Assembly (NCBI GenBank): GCA_041395905.1 | Contig: JAWKZP010000015.1 | Location: 79,800 to 143,799, forward strand | Length of the DNA: 64,000 bases | Source: UBA7803 sp041395905 | GTDB taxonomy: Bacteria; Pseudomonadota; Gammaproteobacteria; Pseudomonadales; Azotimanducaceae | Direction of reading: 5' to 3' | Part shown: positions 26,336-34,843 of the stretch, piece by piece | Layout: each line of letters starts with the position of its first letter | Position numbering within the stretch: the first letter of the stretch is position 1 | Position numbers and translations under genes: made by a program | The notes under the pieces: generated by a model | Told to the model about the DNA's origin: nothing | Database searches by the model: none | Seen by the model: the letters and a program-made list of their open reading frames with translations, nothing else

Positions 26336-27226
26336 CTATACCGGGATACGGGTTCCGGCGGCGTTGAACTCGACACGTGCCTGAGGCACGCCGGGAAACA
26401 CCTCGCGAAGCAGGTCCAGCATGGCCATGGTGGATCTGCGGTCGGCGCTCTCATGCAGGTGTCCGGGCGGGCCCAGGGTTGCGGGCAGCGCGAAGCCGTG
26501 GGGCGTTCTCGCATAGTCGTGAAACACCCACTCCACCCCGGCTTCGTTCATTTCCCTGCAGAAACGTTCCCGATTGTCGAGCTGCACCAGATGATCGTCG
26601 GCGCCGTTCTCGATCTGCACGATGGTGCTGGTGTTGTATCGGTTCTCGCAGCGCTTGAGCGGCGGTCTGACGACGCCGACGCTGGCGGGGCTCGCGTCCT
26701 CACCGGTCTGCAGCAGACCGTGAAAGGACACCACGCCGGAAAGATCGAGCCCGCCGCGAACCGCCTCCAGCACGGCCACGCCGCCGAAGCAGTAGCCGAT
26801 GGCGGCCGCTTTGACGCTGGCGTCCACGGCGCCCTGGCGAAGCCCGAGCTGCAGCCACGCATCCAGGATCGCGCGGAAGAATTCATGGTCGTGGTCGACG
26901 GTCACCATGGCGGTGAACGACTTCTCCAGATGGACTTTCAACTGCTCCGGGTCCTCGGGCCACAGACGTTGCGCCGGGCTGATCAGGTCGCCGTACAGAT
27001 CGATGGCGAGGCCGGCGTAACCGAGTCGCGCCATGTACTCGGCGACGTGCACGTCGAAGAATTTGAGCCCCTGGTAGTTGTGGATGACCAGCACCAGCGG
27101 TCTGGGACCCGCGTCCGCGGGCGGTGCCACCAGATAGCCGAGGTAGTCGCGGCCGCGGAAGTTCAGCCGGATCTCGGCGCGCTGCAGGTCCGGTGCGGAG
27201 GGCCAGAAACCCGGGGAGTCGAACAT
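26336..27226 (-). CDS. Dienelactone hydrolase family protein
   Basis: The 296-residue alpha/beta hydrolase has the dienelactone hydrolase triad pattern: nucleophile cysteine in AAIGYCFGGVAVLEA near residue 127, an acidic residue in NGADDHLVQ and histidine in RTPHGFALPA. Early motifs LVLVIHNYQGLKFFDVHVAEYM and AIDLYGDLI (given by parts) resemble bacterial DLH paralogs that act on small esters rather than true dienelactones. ATG at 27226 gives MFDSPGFWPSAPDL; the frame is open further upstream through the tRNA gene but that part is not coding. Substrate unknown. It is the last minus-strand gene before tRNA-Leu. Confidence 0.85.
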   Translation of the reverse strand: MFDSPGFWPSAPDLQRAEIRLNFRGRDYLGYLVAPPADAGPRPLVLVIHNYQGLKFFDVHVAEYMARLGYAGLAIDLYGDLISPAQRLWPEDPEQLKVHLEKSFTAMVTVDHDHEFFRAILDAWLQLGLRQGAVDASVKAAAIGYCFGGVAVLEAVRGGLDLSGVVSFHGLLQTGEDASPASVGVVRPPLKRCENRYNTSTIVQIENGADDHLVQLDNRERFCREMNEAGVEWVFHDYARTPHGFALPATLGPPGHLHESADRRSTMAMLDLLREVFPGVPQARVEFNAAGTRIPV

Positions 27227-27318
27227 GGCATGTGATCTCGCAATCTGATCGGGAGTTGCGCTGACGGCCTGCGACGGCCTGCCCGCTGTCAGCACCGCAT
27301 GAGACCACAAGCCTCGTT

Positions 27319-27348
27319 CGATTTCGATGCGCGCGATTTCGATGCGCG
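27319..27348. repeat. Tandem 15-bp repeat, two copies
   Basis: CGATTTCGATGCGCG occurs twice in direct succession (27319-27333 and 27334-27348) in the spacer between the dienelactone hydrolase gene and tRNA-Leu. Too few copies to suggest a named element; it lies downstream of the tRNA on its strand and upstream of the hydrolase. Confidence 0.7.
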
Positions 27349-27434
27349 GCGGCGCGCGTCCGGGCGGTGCCGCACGCACGGAGCGGCACGCGGCGCCATC
27401 GAGCGTGGACCCTGTGTTAGGCTGGCGAACGTGA

Positions 27435-27521
27435 TGGTGCCGAGGAGAGGACTTGAACCTCCACGGGGTTTCCCCCACTAGCACCTGAAGCTAGCGTGTC
27501 TACCAATTTCACCACCTCGGC
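27435..27521 (-). tRNA. tRNA-Leu (anticodon CAG)
   Basis: Reading the minus strand, the gene begins GCCGAGG and ends CCTCGGC-A-CCA, giving a seven-pair acceptor stem with encoded CCA. The anticodon arm CTAGC-TTCAGGT-GCTAG carries CAG, and a class II long variable arm (GTGGGGGAAACCCC) and GGTTCAAGTCC T-arm follow. It reads CUG codons, the dominant leucine codon in this GC-rich genome. It is divergent from rnr with 48 bases between them. Confidence 0.97.
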
Positions 27522-27538
27522 ATGCGGTGGGGCGCGAA

Positions 27539-27567
27539 ATGTATCCAACAGCCGTCGGTGTTGTCAA
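27539..27567 (-). promoter_or_regulatory. Promoter of tRNA-Leu
   Basis: On the minus strand a perfect TTGACA (27562-27567) is followed by 17 bases and ATACAT (27539-27544), preceded by TGG, giving an extended -10. Transcription would start about ten bases before the mature tRNA. The -35 lies directly against the rnr start codon (27570), so tRNA and rnr initiation compete for the same DNA. Confidence 0.75.
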
Positions 27568-27569
27568 AC

Positions 27570-29783
27570 ATGACTAAGCGTGATTCTGCTGGACGTGGGA
27601 CGCGCTCGCACCGCGAGCGCCTGACGGCGTCCACGCTGCTCGAGCTGCTGGCGCGCGAACCGGGCCCGGTGGGCTGGCGCGAGCTCGTGGCTCTCAGCGA
27701 AAGCCATGACGCGCTGGCGCGCAAGGCGCTGCGCAATCTCGTGCGCGGCCTGCAGCGCAGCGGCGAGCTGCATCAGGACCGCGAGGGCCACTACTACGTG
27801 GCCAGCAGTGACGGCAGGGAGGGCGTGGTCGAGGGCCGCGGCAAACAGCTGACGTTCGACGGCGTGCCGCTGGAAGCGCAGCGCGGCCGGCGGCTGCGTC
27901 CGGGCGATCGGGTGGAGGCGCGCGTCGAAGGTGAGCGGGCGAAGGTGTTGCGGGTGATCGACTACTCGGCGACCCCGCTGGTAGGGCAGCTGCACGCGCG
28001 CGGGCGGTACCCCTACGTCGAGTCGCTGTCGCCCGAGTACCGTGGCCGCGTCTCGCTGGCGGAACCCCCCGCCTGCGGCGCGGACGGCAACACCGTAGCC
28101 GTGCAGGTGCTCGGCGAGGATCGCCACGGTCTCGTGGGCGTCGTAACCCATGTGGTCTCCGACCGGGCCGGTGCTGCCCATGCCGCGGAAACGCTGCTGG
28201 CCAGCTACGGCGTGCCGTTGGAATGGCCCGAAGCGACCCTGCGCGCCGCCGAACGGCTGCCGCGCAGCGTGCAGCCGGCGCGGCACGCTGACCGGGTCTC
28301 GCTCGCGGACCTGCCGCTGGTGACCATCGACGGCGAGACTGCGCGCGACTTCGACGATGCGGTGTACGCCGAGCCCACCGAGGCGGGCGGCTGGCGTCTG
28401 GTAGTCGCGATCGCCGACGTCGGCCACTACGTCAAGCCGGGCAGCGCGCTCGACCAGACCGCCTGGGAGCGGGGCAACTCCGTGTACCTGCCGGATCGGG
28501 TGGTGCCCATGCTGCCCGAGGTGCTGTCCAACGGGCTGTGCTCGCTGCGTCCACATGAGCCGCGCCTGGCGCTGGTGTGCGACATGCGGGTCAGCGCGTC
28601 GGGGCAGGTCGATTCGTTCGAATTCTACGAGGCGGTGATCCGCTCCTGGCAACGGCTCACCTACACGCGGGTGCAGGAGTTCCTCGAGGCCGGGGCCCTG
28701 GACGTGGAAGTGCAGGTGCAGGCGTCGCTGCGGGCGCTGGAGGCCGTCTATCACGCTTTGCGGGAAGCCCGGGAGGCGCGCGGCGCGCTGGATTTCGACA
28801 GCCACGAGTCGGTGATGGAACTGGCCGACGGCCACGTCGCCGCCATTCACCCCGTGACCCGTCTCGACGCCCACCGCCTGATCGAAGAGGCCATGATCAG
28901 TGCGAACGTCTGCGCCGCGCAGTTTCTCGAGCAGCACGATGCCCCCGGTCTGTACCGCGTGCATGAGCCGCCGGACGCGGCCAAGATGGATCTGCTGCGC
29001 CAGGCCCTGGCGTATGCCGGATTGCGGCTGCCCCAGGGGCAACTCGGACCGGCGGAGCTGCACGCCGCGCTGGGCCACCTGCGCGAACGTCCGGACCGCT
29101 GGATCTTCGAGATGATGACTCTGCGCGCCATGCAGCAGGCTGTGTACGCCCCGGAGAACAAGGGCCACTACGGCCTGGCGCTGGAGCGGTACATGCACTT
29201 CACCTCGCCGATCCGCCGCTACGCCGACCTGGTGGTTCATCGCGCCATCAAGGCGGTGCTGGGCGGGGACAGGCCCCGGACCACGGCAGATTGGCTCGTG
29301 ATGACCGGAGAGCACATCTCCATGACGGAGCGGCGCGCCGAGGAGGTCTCCTGGGGCGTGGAGGGCTGGCTGAAATGCGAATACATCGGCCAGCGGGTGG
29401 GCGAGACTTTCGACGGCGTGGTGATGGGCGTCACGGAGTTCGGCCTGTTCGTCGAGCTCACCGGCTTCTACGTCCAGGGCCTGCTGCACATCTCAGGTCT
29501 CGGCGCCGACTACTTCCGCTTCGAGCCGAGCGCCATGGCCCTCATCGGCGACCGCTCGGGGCGCCGCTTCGGCCTGGGCGATCAGCTGCGCGTGCAGCTG
29601 ATGGAAGTGCAGCCCGCCGTCGGCAAGGTCGACCTGGCTCTGGTCTCCGGCCCAACCGGCGATGCGGGTGCGGACGGCGCCCGCGACAAGACGCGCTCAA
29701 CTTCTGCTGCTGCTGCTGCCGCGCGCGCGCGGGGCCGCAGCGGCAAGAGCCGCGCGGGCAAGGGCCGGTCCGGACGACGATGA
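27570..29783 (+). CDS. rnr: Ribonuclease R
   Basis: RNase R is a processive 3'-5' exoribonuclease that degrades structured RNA and works with tmRNA on non-stop messages. Domains in the 737-residue protein: winged helix (STLLELLAREPGPVGWREL), cold-shock domains (GRGKQLTFDGVPLEA; GQLHARGRYPYVE), the RNB core with DGETARDFDDAVYAE (catalytic aspartates near 260), an S1 domain (GETFDGVVMGVTEFGLFVE) and a basic Ala/Arg/Lys-rich tail. No Shine-Dalgarno precedes ATG 27570; in-frame GTG 27558 and TTG 27561 are alternatives. rlmB overlaps its stop by four bases, as in E. coli. Confidence 0.95.
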   Translation: MTKRDSAGRGTRSHRERLTASTLLELLAREPGPVGWRELVALSESHDALARKALRNLVRGLQRSGELHQDREGHYYVASSDGREGVVEGRGKQLTFDGVPLEAQRGRRLRPGDRVEARVEGERAKVLRVIDYSATPLVGQLHARGRYPYVESLSPEYRGRVSLAEPPACGADGNTVAVQVLGEDRHGLVGVVTHVVSDRAGAAHAAETLLASYGVPLEWPEATLRAAERLPRSVQPARHADRVSLADLPLVTIDGETARDFDDAVYAEPTEAGGWRLVVAIADVGHYVKPGSALDQTAWERGNSVYLPDRVVPMLPEVLSNGLCSLRPHEPRLALVCDMRVSASGQVDSFEFYEAVIRSWQRLTYTRVQEFLEAGALDVEVQVQASLRALEAVYHALREAREARGALDFDSHESVMELADGHVAAIHPVTRLDAHRLIEEAMISANVCAAQFLEQHDAPGLYRVHEPPDAAKMDLLRQALAYAGLRLPQGQLGPAELHAALGHLRERPDRWIFEMMTLRAMQQAVYAPENKGHYGLALERYMHFTSPIRRYADLVVHRAIKAVLGGDRPRTTADWLVMTGEHISMTERRAEEVSWGVEGWLKCEYIGQRVGETFDGVVMGVTEFGLFVELTGFYVQGLLHISGLGADYFRFEPSAMALIGDRSGRRFGLGDQLRVQLMEVQPAVGKVDLALVSGPTGDAGADGARDKTRSTSAAAAAARARGRSGKSRAGKGRSGRR

Positions 29784-30547
29784 GCACCGTGTGCGGGATT
29801 CATCCGGTGGCAGCGCTCCTGGATACGGCGCCTGAGCGCGTGCGGGTGCTGCTGGTGCAGCGCGGAAACCGCAACGCGCGCCTGCAGGCTCTGGTGCAGC
29901 AGGCGCGTGACGCGGGCATCCGCGTGGAGTTCGTGGAGCGCAACCGGCTCGACCGGCGCGCCGAGGGCACCCACCAGGGTGTGCTGGCGGACTGCCATGA
30001 GCAGGCGCTTGCCGACGAGGCAGAGCTCGAAGCACGCTGGTCGGAGCTGGCACAGCCGCGCCTGCTGCTGGTGCTGGACGGGGTTACGGATCCGCGCAAT
30101 CTGGGCGCCTGCCTGCGCAGCGCCAATGCCGCGGGGGTGGCTGCGGTACTGCTGCCACGGCGGCGCAGCGCGCCGCTCAACGAGGTGGCGCTGAAGACCG
30201 CGGCCGGCGGCGCGGAGGGTCTGCTGATCGTGGAAGTCGCCAACCTGGCGCGCAGACTCGAGTGGCTCAAGGACCGCGGCGTGTGGGTGGTCGGCGCCGC
30301 CGGTGCAGCCCTCGAGCCCTGGACCGCGGCGGACCTCGGTGCCGACTGCGCGCTGGTGCTCGGCAGCGAAGGCGAGGGCCTGCGGGCGCTCACCGCCAGA
30401 ACCTGCGATCAGCTGGTGCGCATTCCAATGCGCGGCTCGGTGTCCAGTCTCAACGTTTCGGTGGCCGCCGGGATCCTCCTGTTCGAGGCGGTGCGCCAGC
30501 GCGCCGCGGCTCAGTCCGGGCTTGCCAGGGACGCGTCCGGCCCCTAG
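29780..30547 (+). CDS. rlmB: 23S rRNA (guanosine-2'-O-)-methyltransferase RlmB
   Basis: RlmB methylates G2251 in the peptidyl-transferase P-loop of 23S rRNA. The 255-residue SPOUT protein has the substrate-binding N-terminus beginning CGIHPVAALLD and the knotted domain with DGVTDPRNLGACLRSANAAG, LVLGSEGEGLR and IPMRGSVSSLNVSVAAGILLFE (noted by ends), motifs 1-3 of TrmH-type enzymes. ATG at 29780 overlaps the rnr stop (ATGA). The 3' end contains the promoter for rpsF. Nothing unusual in sequence. Confidence 0.95.
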   Translation: MSTVCGIHPVAALLDTAPERVRVLLVQRGNRNARLQALVQQARDAGIRVEFVERNRLDRRAEGTHQGVLADCHEQALADEAELEARWSELAQPRLLLVLDGVTDPRNLGACLRSANAAGVAAVLLPRRRSAPLNEVALKTAAGGAEGLLIVEVANLARRLEWLKDRGVWVVGAAGAALEPWTAADLGADCALVLGSEGEGLRALTARTCDQLVRIPMRGSVSSLNVSVAAGILLFEAVRQRAAAQSGLARDASGP

Positions 30548-30550
30548 AAT
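30522..30550 (+). promoter_or_regulatory. Promoter of the rpsF-rpsR-rplI operon
   Basis: TTGCCA (30522-30527), 17 bases, TAGAAT (30545-30550) straddles the end of rlmB and lies about 120 bases before rpsF. The spacing and -10 quality make it a strong sigma-70 candidate. It leaves a leader of roughly 113 bases in which ribosomal-protein autoregulation could act, but I cannot confirm the known S6:S18 leader motif by eye. Confidence 0.7.
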
Positions 30551-30670
30551 TCGCGGCCCTGACAATTCAACCCCCTTGCTTCACGTTCGTCCGCGGCGTC
30601 ACAGCGTCGACGGGTAAGCGGCCTGCAGGTCCACGAGCGGAGGCGGATACACCATAAGGAGGTATCGCAA

Positions 30671-31126
30671 ATGCGACACTACGAGGTCGTCTTTCTCGTG
30701 CACCCTGATCAGAGCGATCAGGTTCCCGGCATGATCGAGCGCTACGAAGCGCTCATCACCAAGACCGACGGCAAGGTCCACCGCAAGGAGGACTGGGGCC
30801 GGCGCCAGCTCGCGTTCCCCATCGCCAAGGTGCACAAGGCGCACTACGTGATGATGAACATCGAGGTGGACGCCGAGACGCTGGCGGAGCTCGAGAGCGC
30901 GTTCCGGTTCAACGACGCGGTGATCCGCAACATGATCGTTCAGCGTAAAGGTGCCGAGACCGGCAACTCGCGCATCTACGAGGAAGAGCTCAAGGAGCAG
31001 GAGAAGGAGCGCGAGCGCGAGCAGCGCCGCGAGCAGGAGCAGTCGCGGGCGCCGCGGGCCGAATCCGACAGCGGCGACGCGGACAGCGATGCAGATACCG
31101 AAGAGACCGAGGAGGAGGCCCGATGA
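30671..31126 (+). CDS. rpsF: 30S ribosomal protein bS6
   Basis: bS6 binds the central domain of 16S rRNA next to bS18. The 151-residue protein has the ferredoxin-like S6 fold (MRHYEVVFLVHPDQS, KEDWGRRQLAFPI, HYVMMNIE, FRFNDAVIRN) up to about residue 100. A long charged tail follows: EEELKEQEKEREREQRREQ, then an Asp/Glu-rich end. E. coli bS6 has a shorter core tail to which RimK adds glutamates; here acidic residues are gene-encoded. AAGGAGG lies nine bases before the ATG. The stop overlaps rpsR by four bases. Confidence 0.97.
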   Translation: MRHYEVVFLVHPDQSDQVPGMIERYEALITKTDGKVHRKEDWGRRQLAFPIAKVHKAHYVMMNIEVDAETLAELESAFRFNDAVIRNMIVQRKGAETGNSRIYEEELKEQEKEREREQRREQEQSRAPRAESDSGDADSDADTEETEEEAR

Positions 31127-31347
31127 GCAGACGATTCGGCCGCAGGAAGTTCGCCCGGCTCGATACCCCGGGCGCCGAGATCGATTACAAGAATCTGGAG
31201 CTGCTGCGTCAGTACATCGGCGAGACCGGCAAGATCGTGCCCAGCCGCATTTCCGGCACCAGCGCCGCACAGCAGCGTCGGCTGTCCCGCGAGATCAAGC
31301 GGGCGCGGTACCTGGCGCTGCTGCCGTACTCCGATCAGCACCGGTAA
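31123..31347 (+). CDS. rpsR: 30S ribosomal protein bS18
   Basis: bS18 pairs with bS6 on the 30S platform. The 74-residue product is the normal length with IDYKNLELLRQYIGETGKI and RISGTSAAQQRRLSREIKRA, the rRNA-binding core, and ends LALLPYSDQHR. The basic start is FGRRKFARLDT. No CXXC zinc pair is present, so this is the zinc-free form. ATG overlaps the rpsF stop; rplI follows after 12 bases with GGAGG. Essential and ordinary. Confidence 0.97.
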   Translation: MSRRFGRRKFARLDTPGAEIDYKNLELLRQYIGETGKIVPSRISGTSAAQQRRLSREIKRARYLALLPYSDQHR

Positions 31348-31359
31348 GCGGAGGTCCCC

Positions 31360-31812
31360 ATGGCAATGAACGTCATTCTGCTGGATCGCATCGGCAATCT
31401 CGGCGACCTCGGCGAAGAGGTCTCCGTGCGTCCCGGCTTCGCGCGCAACTATCTGATCCCGCAGGGTAAGGCCGTGCGCGCAACCGAAGAGAACCGTGCC
31501 GTGTTCGAGGCACGTCGCGCCGAGCTCGAACGGGCGGCCAACGACAAGCTGACCCAGGCCAAAGGCAGGGCCTCGCAGCTCGAAGGCATGACCGTCACCA
31601 TCGTGGTGAAGGCAGGCGAAGAGGGCAAACTGTACGGCTCCGTCGGCACCCAGGACATTGCCGAGGCCATCATCGCGAAGGGTGCGGAGGTGGAGAAGAG
31701 CGAGGTGCGCCTGCCCGAGGGTGTCATCCGCTCGGTCGGCGAGTACGACGTCGACATCCAGCTGCACTCCGACGTGACCGTCGAGGTGCACCTGTCGGTG
31801 GTGCCCGAGTAA
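31360..31812 (+). CDS. rplI: 50S ribosomal protein bL9
   Basis: bL9 binds 23S rRNA near the L1 stalk and reaches toward the next ribosome, helping reading-frame accuracy. The 150-residue protein has the N-terminal RNA-binding domain (MNVILLDRIGNLGDLGEEV, GFARNYLIPQGKA), the long connecting helix and the C-terminal domain (GKLYGSVGTQDIAEAI). GGAGG precedes ATG 31360. It ends the operon; a GC-rich hairpin follows nine bases after the stop. Confidence 0.97.
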   Translation: MAMNVILLDRIGNLGDLGEEVSVRPGFARNYLIPQGKAVRATEENRAVFEARRAELERAANDKLTQAKGRASQLEGMTVTIVVKAGEEGKLYGSVGTQDIAEAIIAKGAEVEKSEVRLPEGVIRSVGEYDVDIQLHSDVTVEVHLSVVPE

Positions 31813-31820
31813 GACGCCAG

Positions 31821-31849
31821 CGTTGCGGCCGCAATCGGCGGCCGCAACG
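31821..31849 (+). terminator. Perfect 12-bp hairpin after rplI (no U-tract)
   Basis: CGTTGCGGCCGC (31821-31832) pairs exactly with GCGGCCGCAACG (31838-31849) around the loop AATCG, nine bases after rplI. There is no run of T afterwards, so it is not a classic intrinsic terminator; it may stop polymerase weakly, mark the 3' end after Rho termination or protect it from exonucleases. Confidence 0.6.
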
Positions 31850-32065
31850 ACGCGCCCTCTCGAGCGCGCGCTCCCCACCCGACCGCGGCCAGCCGGTCAG
31901 TCTGTGCTAACGCATTTGCCCCGCGTATCGAAACGCGCAGCCCCATCGGTTTTTTCCGCTTGAATTAGCAGGGCGAAGCTCGCAGTCTGATCGGCCCCCG
32001 GCACGGTCCGCTGACGCGGTGAGCAGCCCGGCGGGTACCGATTACTCTGCGCAGCACAGGAAAGC

Positions 32066-34807
32066 ATGTCCGAATTTCCGTCAGATCCGCCGCCCGACGC
32101 GCTCCCTGACTTTCCGCCGGATCTCGGCGATGAACCGCCACCGGACCTGCGCGTGCCGGAGCCCGCGCCGCCCCCGGCTCGCGTGCACGGCCCGCTCAAG
32201 CTGCCGCCGCATTCCATAGAAGCCGAGCAGTCAGTGCTCGGCGGGCTCATGCTCAACAACGATGCCTGGTTCAACGTCGCCGAGGTGGTCTCCGCCGACG
32301 ACTTCTACCGGCCGAGCCATCAGATCATCTTCGAAGCGATGACGGAGCTCTCGGCTGACGACCAGCCCCTGGACGTGCTCACGGTTTCGGCACGCCTCAT
32401 CTCCAAAGGGCTGCAGGACAAGGCCGGGGGCATCGCCTATCTGGGCGAGCTCGCCGAGGGCACGCCGGGCGCTAGCAACGTGGTGGCCTACGCGCAGATC
32501 GTGCGCGAACACGCGACGCTGCGCCGCCTCATCGGCGCCGCGAACCGCATTGCGGAGAACGCGTTCGCACCGCAGGGGCGCCGCAGCGACGATCTGCTCG
32601 ACGCCGCGGAGCAGGAGATCTTCAGCATCGCCGAGGGCAGGCTCAAGGACGGCGGACCGCAGAAGATCGTGCCGCTGCTGTCCAATGCCGTGGAACGCAT
32701 CGAGAAGCTCTACTCGACCCGCAACCCCATCACGGGTCTCGCGACCGGCTTCGACGACCTCGACAAGAAGACCGCGGGCCTGCAGCCTTCCGACCTCATC
32801 ATCGTCGCCGGGCGGCCGTCCATGGGCAAAACGTCGGTGGCCATGAATCTGGTGGAGCACGCGGTGATGGACAGCGAAGCCGTGGCGCTGGTGTTCAGCA
32901 TGGAGATGCCGGCGGAGCAGCTGGTGCTGCGCATGCTGTCCTCGCTCGGGCGGATCGATCAGACGCGTCTGCGTACCGGCGAGATGCGCGACGACGACTG
33001 GCCGCGCTTCACCTCGGCGGTGAGCCAGCTCAAGGACAAACACCTCTACATCGACGATACCCCGGCGCTCAGCCCCAACGAGGTGCGTACTCGCGCCCGT
33101 CGCGTGGCCCGCGAAGCCGGCCGGCTCGATCTGATCGTGGTCGACTACCTGCAGCTGATGCGCGGCAGCGGCAAGCCCGAGAACCGGGTCAACGAGATCT
33201 CCGAGATCTCGCGCTCGCTCAAGGCCATTGCCAAGGAGATGCGCTGCCCGCTGATCGCTTTGTCGCAGCTCAATCGCAGCCTCGAGCAGCGCACCGACAA
33301 ACGCCCGCTGATGGCGGATCTCAGGGAGTGCGTTGTCGGCGACACGCTGGTGAATCTTGCGGATGGACGCCGTGTGCCCATTGCCAGGCTGGTTGGCGAA
33401 ACCCCCAGGGTGCTGGCGATGACGCCTGAACAACGGATCGTCGCTGCGCGCAGCGACAAGGTCTGGAAGGTGGGTTCCCGACCCGTGTACCGGATGAGCT
33501 TCGCCAGCGGACGGACGATGACCGCGACGGCCCGACATCGCCTCTACGCCGAGCACGGCTGGCGCCGCTTCGATCAGCTGCAACCCGGGGACCGGGTCGC
33601 ACTGGGACGTCACCTGAGCGCGGCCGTGGAGCCGTCTGCAGCAACGTGGTCCGAGCTGCGCCTGGCGCTGCTCGGTCAGCTCATTGGTGACGGCAGCTAC
33701 CTCAAAGGTCAGCCGCTGCGCTTCACGACCGCTTCGGAGCCCAACAGCGCCATCGTTAGCCGAGCGGCGCGGGAAGAGTTCGGCGTTGCGGCCAACCGGC
33801 ACGAGGGTCGCGGGAACGGGCACCAGCTGGTGTTCAGCGGCAACGGCAACCGCTGGCATCCACGGGGGCTCAACCTGTGGTTGCGTGAGCTCGGCATCTT
33901 CGATCAGCGCTCCCACGACAAGCGGGTACCGGAAGCCGTGTTCAACCTGAGCGATCACGAGATCGCGGTGCTGCTGCGACACCTGTGGGCTACCGACGGC
34001 AGCATTCACGTGCGCCAGTCGGGTGGTTCGTCCAGGGTCTATTTCAGTACCTGCAGCCAGGGACTCGCGACGGACGTTGCCGCTCTGCTGCTGCGCCAGG
34101 GTATCGTCGGCCGGATCCGCCGCGTCCAGCAGCAGAGCTCGCGTCTGTTCACTGTGGACGTTTCCGGACGCGAGGATCAGCTGCGTTTTCTCGAGCGCGT
34201 CGGCGCGTTCGGGCATCAGCAGGAAGCGGCCAGGCAGCTCGAGCAGCTGCTGCAGGCGCAACAGACCAACAGCAACGTCGATACGCTGCCGCGGTCTCTG
34301 TTCGACCGGGTGCACTCCGAGATGCAGGCACAAGGGATTTCACAGCGCCGGATGGCAGCGCGGCGTGGTACGTCGTACGGTGGTACCTCGCACTTCGCCT
34401 TTGCACCTTCCCGATCCTTGATGGGCGAGTACGCCGAGCTGCTGGACGACGACGTGCTGCGCATGTGGGCAGCTTCCGATCTGTTCTGGGATCGCATCGT
34501 CAGCATCGAGCCAGCCGGGGAGCAGGACGTCTACGACCTGACCGTACCCGGCCTCGAGAGCTGGCTGGCCGACGGCGTCGTCAGCCACAACTCGGGCGCG
34601 ATCGAACAGGATGCAGACCTGATCCTGTTCGTGTACCGCGACGAGGTGTACAACCCCGAGTCGCCGGACAAGGGCGTGGCGGAGCTGATCATCGGCAAGC
34701 AGCGCAACGGGCCTATAGGCACCGTGCGTCTGGCGTTCATCGGCAATCTGACCAAGTTCGAGAATCTGGCACCGGACCGCTACGACGGTTTCGGCGCCGA
34801 CCTGTAG
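32066..34807 (+). CDS. dnaB: Replicative DNA helicase DnaB containing an intein
   Basis: DnaB is the hexameric 5'-3' fork helicase. The 913-codon frame encodes a 421-residue N-extein, a 421-residue intein and a 71-residue C-extein; splicing would give a 492-residue helicase. The extein has a proline-rich N-terminal extension of about 48 residues, the DnaG-binding N-domain (PHSIEAEQSVLGGLM), Walker A (GRPSMGKTSVAMN), Walker B (DLIVVDYLQLM) and, across the junction, DLRE/SGAIEQDADLILF. No frameshift interrupts intein or exteins. ATG at 32066 has AGGA at about six bases. radA follows 36 bases later. Confidence 0.95.
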   Translation: MSEFPSDPPPDALPDFPPDLGDEPPPDLRVPEPAPPPARVHGPLKLPPHSIEAEQSVLGGLMLNNDAWFNVAEVVSADDFYRPSHQIIFEAMTELSADDQPLDVLTVSARLISKGLQDKAGGIAYLGELAEGTPGASNVVAYAQIVREHATLRRLIGAANRIAENAFAPQGRRSDDLLDAAEQEIFSIAEGRLKDGGPQKIVPLLSNAVERIEKLYSTRNPITGLATGFDDLDKKTAGLQPSDLIIVAGRPSMGKTSVAMNLVEHAVMDSEAVALVFSMEMPAEQLVLRMLSSLGRIDQTRLRTGEMRDDDWPRFTSAVSQLKDKHLYIDDTPALSPNEVRTRARRVAREAGRLDLIVVDYLQLMRGSGKPENRVNEISEISRSLKAIAKEMRCPLIALSQLNRSLEQRTDKRPLMADLRECVVGDTLVNLADGRRVPIARLVGETPRVLAMTPEQRIVAARSDKVWKVGSRPVYRMSFASGRTMTATARHRLYAEHGWRRFDQLQPGDRVALGRHLSAAVEPSAATWSELRLALLGQLIGDGSYLKGQPLRFTTASEPNSAIVSRAAREEFGVAANRHEGRGNGHQLVFSGNGNRWHPRGLNLWLRELGIFDQRSHDKRVPEAVFNLSDHEIAVLLRHLWATDGSIHVRQSGGSSRVYFSTCSQGLATDVAALLLRQGIVGRIRRVQQQSSRLFTVDVSGREDQLRFLERVGAFGHQQEAARQLEQLLQAQQTNSNVDTLPRSLFDRVHSEMQAQGISQRRMAARRGTSYGGTSHFAFAPSRSLMGEYAELLDDDVLRMWAASDLFWDRIVSIEPAGEQDVYDLTVPGLESWLADGVVSHNSGAIEQDADLILFVYRDEVYNPESPDKGVAELIIGKQRNGPIGTVRLAFIGNLTKFENLAPDRYDGFGADL
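33329..34591 (+). mobile_element. In-frame DnaB intein with LAGLIDADG homing endonuclease
   Basis: The insert starts with Cys1 (CVVGDTLVNLADGRRV) and ends with the His-Asn pair (GVVSHN) followed by Ser+1, the complete set of splicing residues. Block B is ATARHRLYAEHGW, with the conserved His. Two dodecapeptide motifs of a DOD homing endonuclease, LALLGQLIGDGSY and LLRHLWATDGSIHV, both keep their acidic residue. The site (DLRE/SG-IEQDAD in the helicase core) and the CxxGDTL-LADGRRVPI start resemble the Rhodothermus DnaB intein as I remember it. Endonuclease activity is inferred. Confidence 0.95.
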
Positions 34808-34843
34808 CGCCGCCAGCACTTTCAGCACCGGGGAAGCGAACAC

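Noticed and set aside
30551..30670. S6:S18 autoregulatory leader before rpsF
   Set aside because: Position fits and short complementary pieces exist (GCCT/AGGC), but the known motif could not be confirmed by eye.
31821..31849. Standard intrinsic terminator after rplI
   Set aside because: The stem is perfect but no T-run follows; listed with reduced confidence instead.
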